From: Christensenella sp. UBA5489
GTDB taxonomy: Bacteria > Bacillota > Clostridia > Christensenellales > UBA1242
DNA: 16,110 nucleotides
Assembly (NCBI GenBank): GCA_002424095.1
Contig: DIPL01000015.1
Location: 4,077 to 20,186, forward strand
Direction: 5' to 3'
The notes beneath the pieces were generated by a model. It was not told the DNA's origin, did not search any database, and saw nothing but the letters and a program-made list of their open reading frames with translations. Shown piece after piece: positions 14,666-16,110 of the stretch. Positions within the stretch are counted from its first letter, which is position 1, and each line of letters opens with the position of its first letter. The translations under genes were made by a program, and so were the position numbers.

Positions 14666-15073
14666 ATGCTGTTCGAAACTTTATATCAACCTTTAATTAT
14701 GCTGCAAATAATCGGCGCAGGTTTTTTGTGCGGATTGATTTTTGATGTAAGTAATGGATTTTGGTTTTTGTGTAATAAAAACAAAATCCTTAGAATTATT
14801 TTCGATGCAGTAAGCGTTTTGGCGGTTTTTGCTGTTTTCTTTTTTTTGATTCTAGATATTTCATTTGGTGAAATCAGGGCATATCAAATTATAATTTTTG
14901 TGCTATCAGTCTTTTTGGAAAGAATTTCTTTGGGGAAATTAATTGCAAACTTTTCTAAAATATGCTACATTAAATTAAATAATGTGATAAGTAAATGGCA
15001 AATCAAAATTTCTAAAATGAAAGTCAAGAAAAGTGAAAAGAAGAAATTGATAATGAAAACGAAAAACAGTTGA
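14666..15073 (+). CDS. yabQ: Sporulation membrane protein YabQ
   Basis: YabQ is a membrane protein needed for normal spore cortex/coat formation in Bacillus. I chose the ATG at 14666 rather than a TTG at 14645 because AGGA (14655-14658) lies 7 nt before it. The 135-residue product has about three membrane segments (~11-35, 43-66, 70-88). The first contains IGAGFLCGLIFDV, matching the family's G-x-x-x-G-x-x-(Y/F)-D region. A long Lys-rich C-terminal tail is predicted to be cytosolic. It follows yabP by 76 bp and precedes the septum protein by 69 bp. Primary sequence is poorly conserved in this family, so the call rests on topology, the G...FD motif and gene order. Confidence 0.82.
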   Translation: MLFETLYQPLIMLQIIGAGFLCGLIFDVSNGFWFLCNKNKILRIIFDAVSVLAVFAVFFFLILDISFGEIRAYQIIIFVLSVFLERISLGKLIANFSKICYIKLNNVISKWQIKISKMKVKKSEKKKLIMKTKNS

Positions 15074-15142
15074 TGATAAAATAAGGGAATTGAAAGAAAT
15101 GATTAAATGAAAGTTCAATAAAACTAATTACAGGAGATAATT

Positions 15143-15394
15143 TTGACTAAAAAACATAAAAAAATAATTGTAATAATTGCAGCATTGTTTCTAGTGGTGT
15201 TATTTGTTATTGGACTTTTTCAATCAGCGATTTTAAATTCTTTAACAAAACAAAAATCTATACTTGAACAGCAATACGAGCAAGTTGTCGAGCAAGAGAA
15301 ATTTGTAAAAACCCCCGATTATCAAGACACTTATGCTCGCCAAGAGGGCGACTTAGGTGGTGAAAATGACGAAATTTATAAAATTAAAGAATAG
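15143..15394 (+). CDS. DivIC/FtsB-like septum formation initiator protein
   Basis: Small bitopic membrane protein of the divisome; DivIC/FtsB proteins act with FtsL and DivIB/FtsQ at the septum. The 83-residue product has a basic N-terminus (MTKKHKK), one membrane helix (~8-27) and a heptad-like coiled coil (~28-55: LTKQKSILEQQYEQVVEQEK). It ends with the family's hallmark, Y-x-x-x-Y-A-R-x-E-G-D-L...E-I-Y, equivalent to the usual A-R-x-x-L-G-x-V-x-P-G-E. The start is TTG at 15143 with AGGAGA at 15132-15137. The gene order yabP-yabQ-divIC matches Bacillus, supporting the assignment. DivIC versus FtsB naming cannot be settled by eye. It ends near a strong terminator. Confidence 0.82.
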   Translation: MTKKHKKIIVIIAALFLVVLFVIGLFQSAILNSLTKQKSILEQQYEQVVEQEKFVKTPDYQDTYARQEGDLGGENDEIYKIKE

Positions 15395-15447
15395 ATTATA
15401 TAGTTATCTTGATATCTTTTTATCTATAAATTAAATGTTAAAATCTT

Positions 15448-15471
15448 TTCACAGCGAAATTTTTCTGTGAA
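15448..15471 (+). other. Short hairpin downstream of the divIC-like gene
   Basis: TTCACAG (15448-15454), 10-nt loop, CTGTGAA (15465-15471): a perfect 7-bp stem with no T run. It lies 54 bp after the divIC-like stop and just before the main terminator. It may protect the mRNA 3' end. Confidence 0.35.
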
Positions 15472-15485
15472 TTAAATATTTGAAT

Positions 15486-15524
15486 AAAAAAAGAACATAC
15501 AAGTTATTGTATGTTCTTTTTTTT
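15486..15524. terminator. Strong bidirectional terminator between yab cluster and 16S rRNA
   Basis: GAACATACAA (15493-15502) pairs perfectly with TTGTATGTTC (15507-15516) around loop GTTA. It is flanked by seven A on the left and eight T on the right, so a terminator is formed on both strands. It can end the yabP-yabQ-divIC transcript (plus) and the 16S rRNA transcript (minus). Confidence 0.92.
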
Positions 15525-15654
15525 ACACTAAATATTGAATAGAAATGGGTTTTTTAAAACAATTGCAAATTATTCGATTTTTGATTTTTATAGTTAAACA
15601 CTTAAATAGTATTCAACTCAACAAAATAATTTAAAAAATATATTTTGCCGTCGA

Positions 15655-15680
15655 CCCTTAAAAGATTACTCTTTAAAAGG
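15655..15680 (-). other. Trailer hairpin abutting the 16S rRNA 3' end
   Basis: On the minus strand CCUUUUAAAGA and UCUUUUAAGG(G) pair across a GUAA tetraloop, with one U-U mismatch and one G-U pair. The left arm includes the last two C of the anti-Shine-Dalgarno CCUCC (15679-15683). It would lie at the precursor cleavage site; a role in 3' maturation is inference. Confidence 0.4.
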
Positions 15681-16110
15681 AGGTGATCCAGCGGCACCTT
15701 CCGATACCGCTACCTTGTTATGACTTCACCCCAGTCATCGGTTTTGGCTTAGACGGCTGCCTCCCTTACGGGTTAGCTCACCGGCTTCGACCACCCCCGA
15801 CTCCCATGGCGTGACAGGCGGTGTGTACAAGACCCGGGAACGCATTCACCCCGACATGCTGATTCGGGATTACTAGCAATTTCGACTTCATGCGGGCGAG
15901 TTTCAGCCCACAATCCGAACTGGGATAGATTTTATGAGATTTGCTTGGCATTGCTACTTTGCATCTCTTTGTTTCTACCATTGTAGCACGTTTGTAGCCC
16001 AAGACGTAAGAGGCATGATGATTTGACGTCGTCCTCACCTTCCTCCGTATTATCTACGGCAGTCTCTTTAGAGTGCCCAACTTTACTTGCTGGCAACTAA
16101 GGATAAGGGT
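15674..16110 (-). rRNA. 16S ribosomal RNA, 3' portion (5' end outside window)
   Basis: The minus strand carries the universal 3' end with the anti-Shine-Dalgarno (GGATCACCTCC, ending at 15679). Upstream are the conserved blocks of the decoding region (GAAGTCATAACAAGG, ending at 15713), the TTGTACACACCGCC region near 15818-15831, and the GACGTCAAATCATCATGCC block near 16015-16030. About 437 nt are in the window. The exact mature 3' end (15672-15676) is not certain. Helix 45 has a compensated pair change (15693 with 15708), and the base matching E. coli G1497 is A. GC content is far above the surrounding DNA, as expected for rRNA. Neither 23S nor 5S follows: the next feature is a terminator. 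Confidence 0.97.

Noticed and set aside
15778..16038. Minus-strand 86-codon open frame
   Set aside because: It lies wholly inside the 16S rRNA gene.
1..16110. CRISPR array or large dispersed repeats
   Set aside because: No regularly spaced repeats were seen; repetition is limited to the pentapeptide gene and the 21-bp tandem unit.

Overview
The window is a very AT-rich bacterial chromosome segment with strong Shine-Dalgarno sites, classic -35/-10 promoters and compact AT-rich hairpin terminators. Its gene content is Firmicutes-like and best fits an endospore-forming lineage of the Clostridia: a pyruvate phosphate dikinase, an frr-uppS-cdsA-rseP block followed by a PolC-derived protein, a YabP-YabQ-DivIC sporulation/division cluster, RecD2, ComF, and a 16S rRNA 3' end of Firmicutes type. 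I cannot name the genus from the sequence.

Layout. Positions 1-1980 hold the C-terminal two thirds of ppdK. Positions 2043-7608 hold frr, uppS, cdsA, rseP and a PolC-like exonuclease, all on the plus strand. In many Firmicutes this block also carries dxr (between cdsA and rseP) and ispG (between rseP and polC); both are absent here. The PolC-like product keeps the N-terminal, OB and DEDDh exonuclease parts but has no PHP or polymerase domain. Next comes a small Asn/Ser-rich protein gene (7708-7974) with a hairpin before its ribosome binding site. It converges with cysS (8038-9459, minus) on a shared bidirectional terminator. A two-module Cys-rich protein of DUF1540 type (9666-9977, plus) faces a pentapeptide-repeat protein (10039-10641, minus). 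Then come a tRNA-Val(TAC), comF and recD2, all minus. Finally yabP, yabQ and a DivIC/FtsB-like gene run plus and converge with the 3' part of a 16S rRNA gene (about 15674-16110, minus).

Functionally the left half joins central carbon metabolism (PpdK), ribosome recycling, undecaprenyl-PP and CDP-diacylglycerol synthesis, and intramembrane proteolysis. The centre and right hold housekeeping translation and DNA-repair functions and spore-coat/septum genes.

I did not find a defence island, CRISPR array, biosynthetic cluster or intact mobile element. The most notable points are: (1) the 16S gene runs into a terminator and an oppositely oriented protein-coding operon with no 23S or 5S behind it, suggesting an unlinked 16S gene or a misassembly; (2) the polymerase-less PolC relative; (3) the loss of both isoprenoid genes from their usual places; (4) long low-complexity insertions in PpdK and RseP; (5) the low-complexity Asn/Ser-rich small protein. 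All functions are inferred from motifs and context; no database search was possible.
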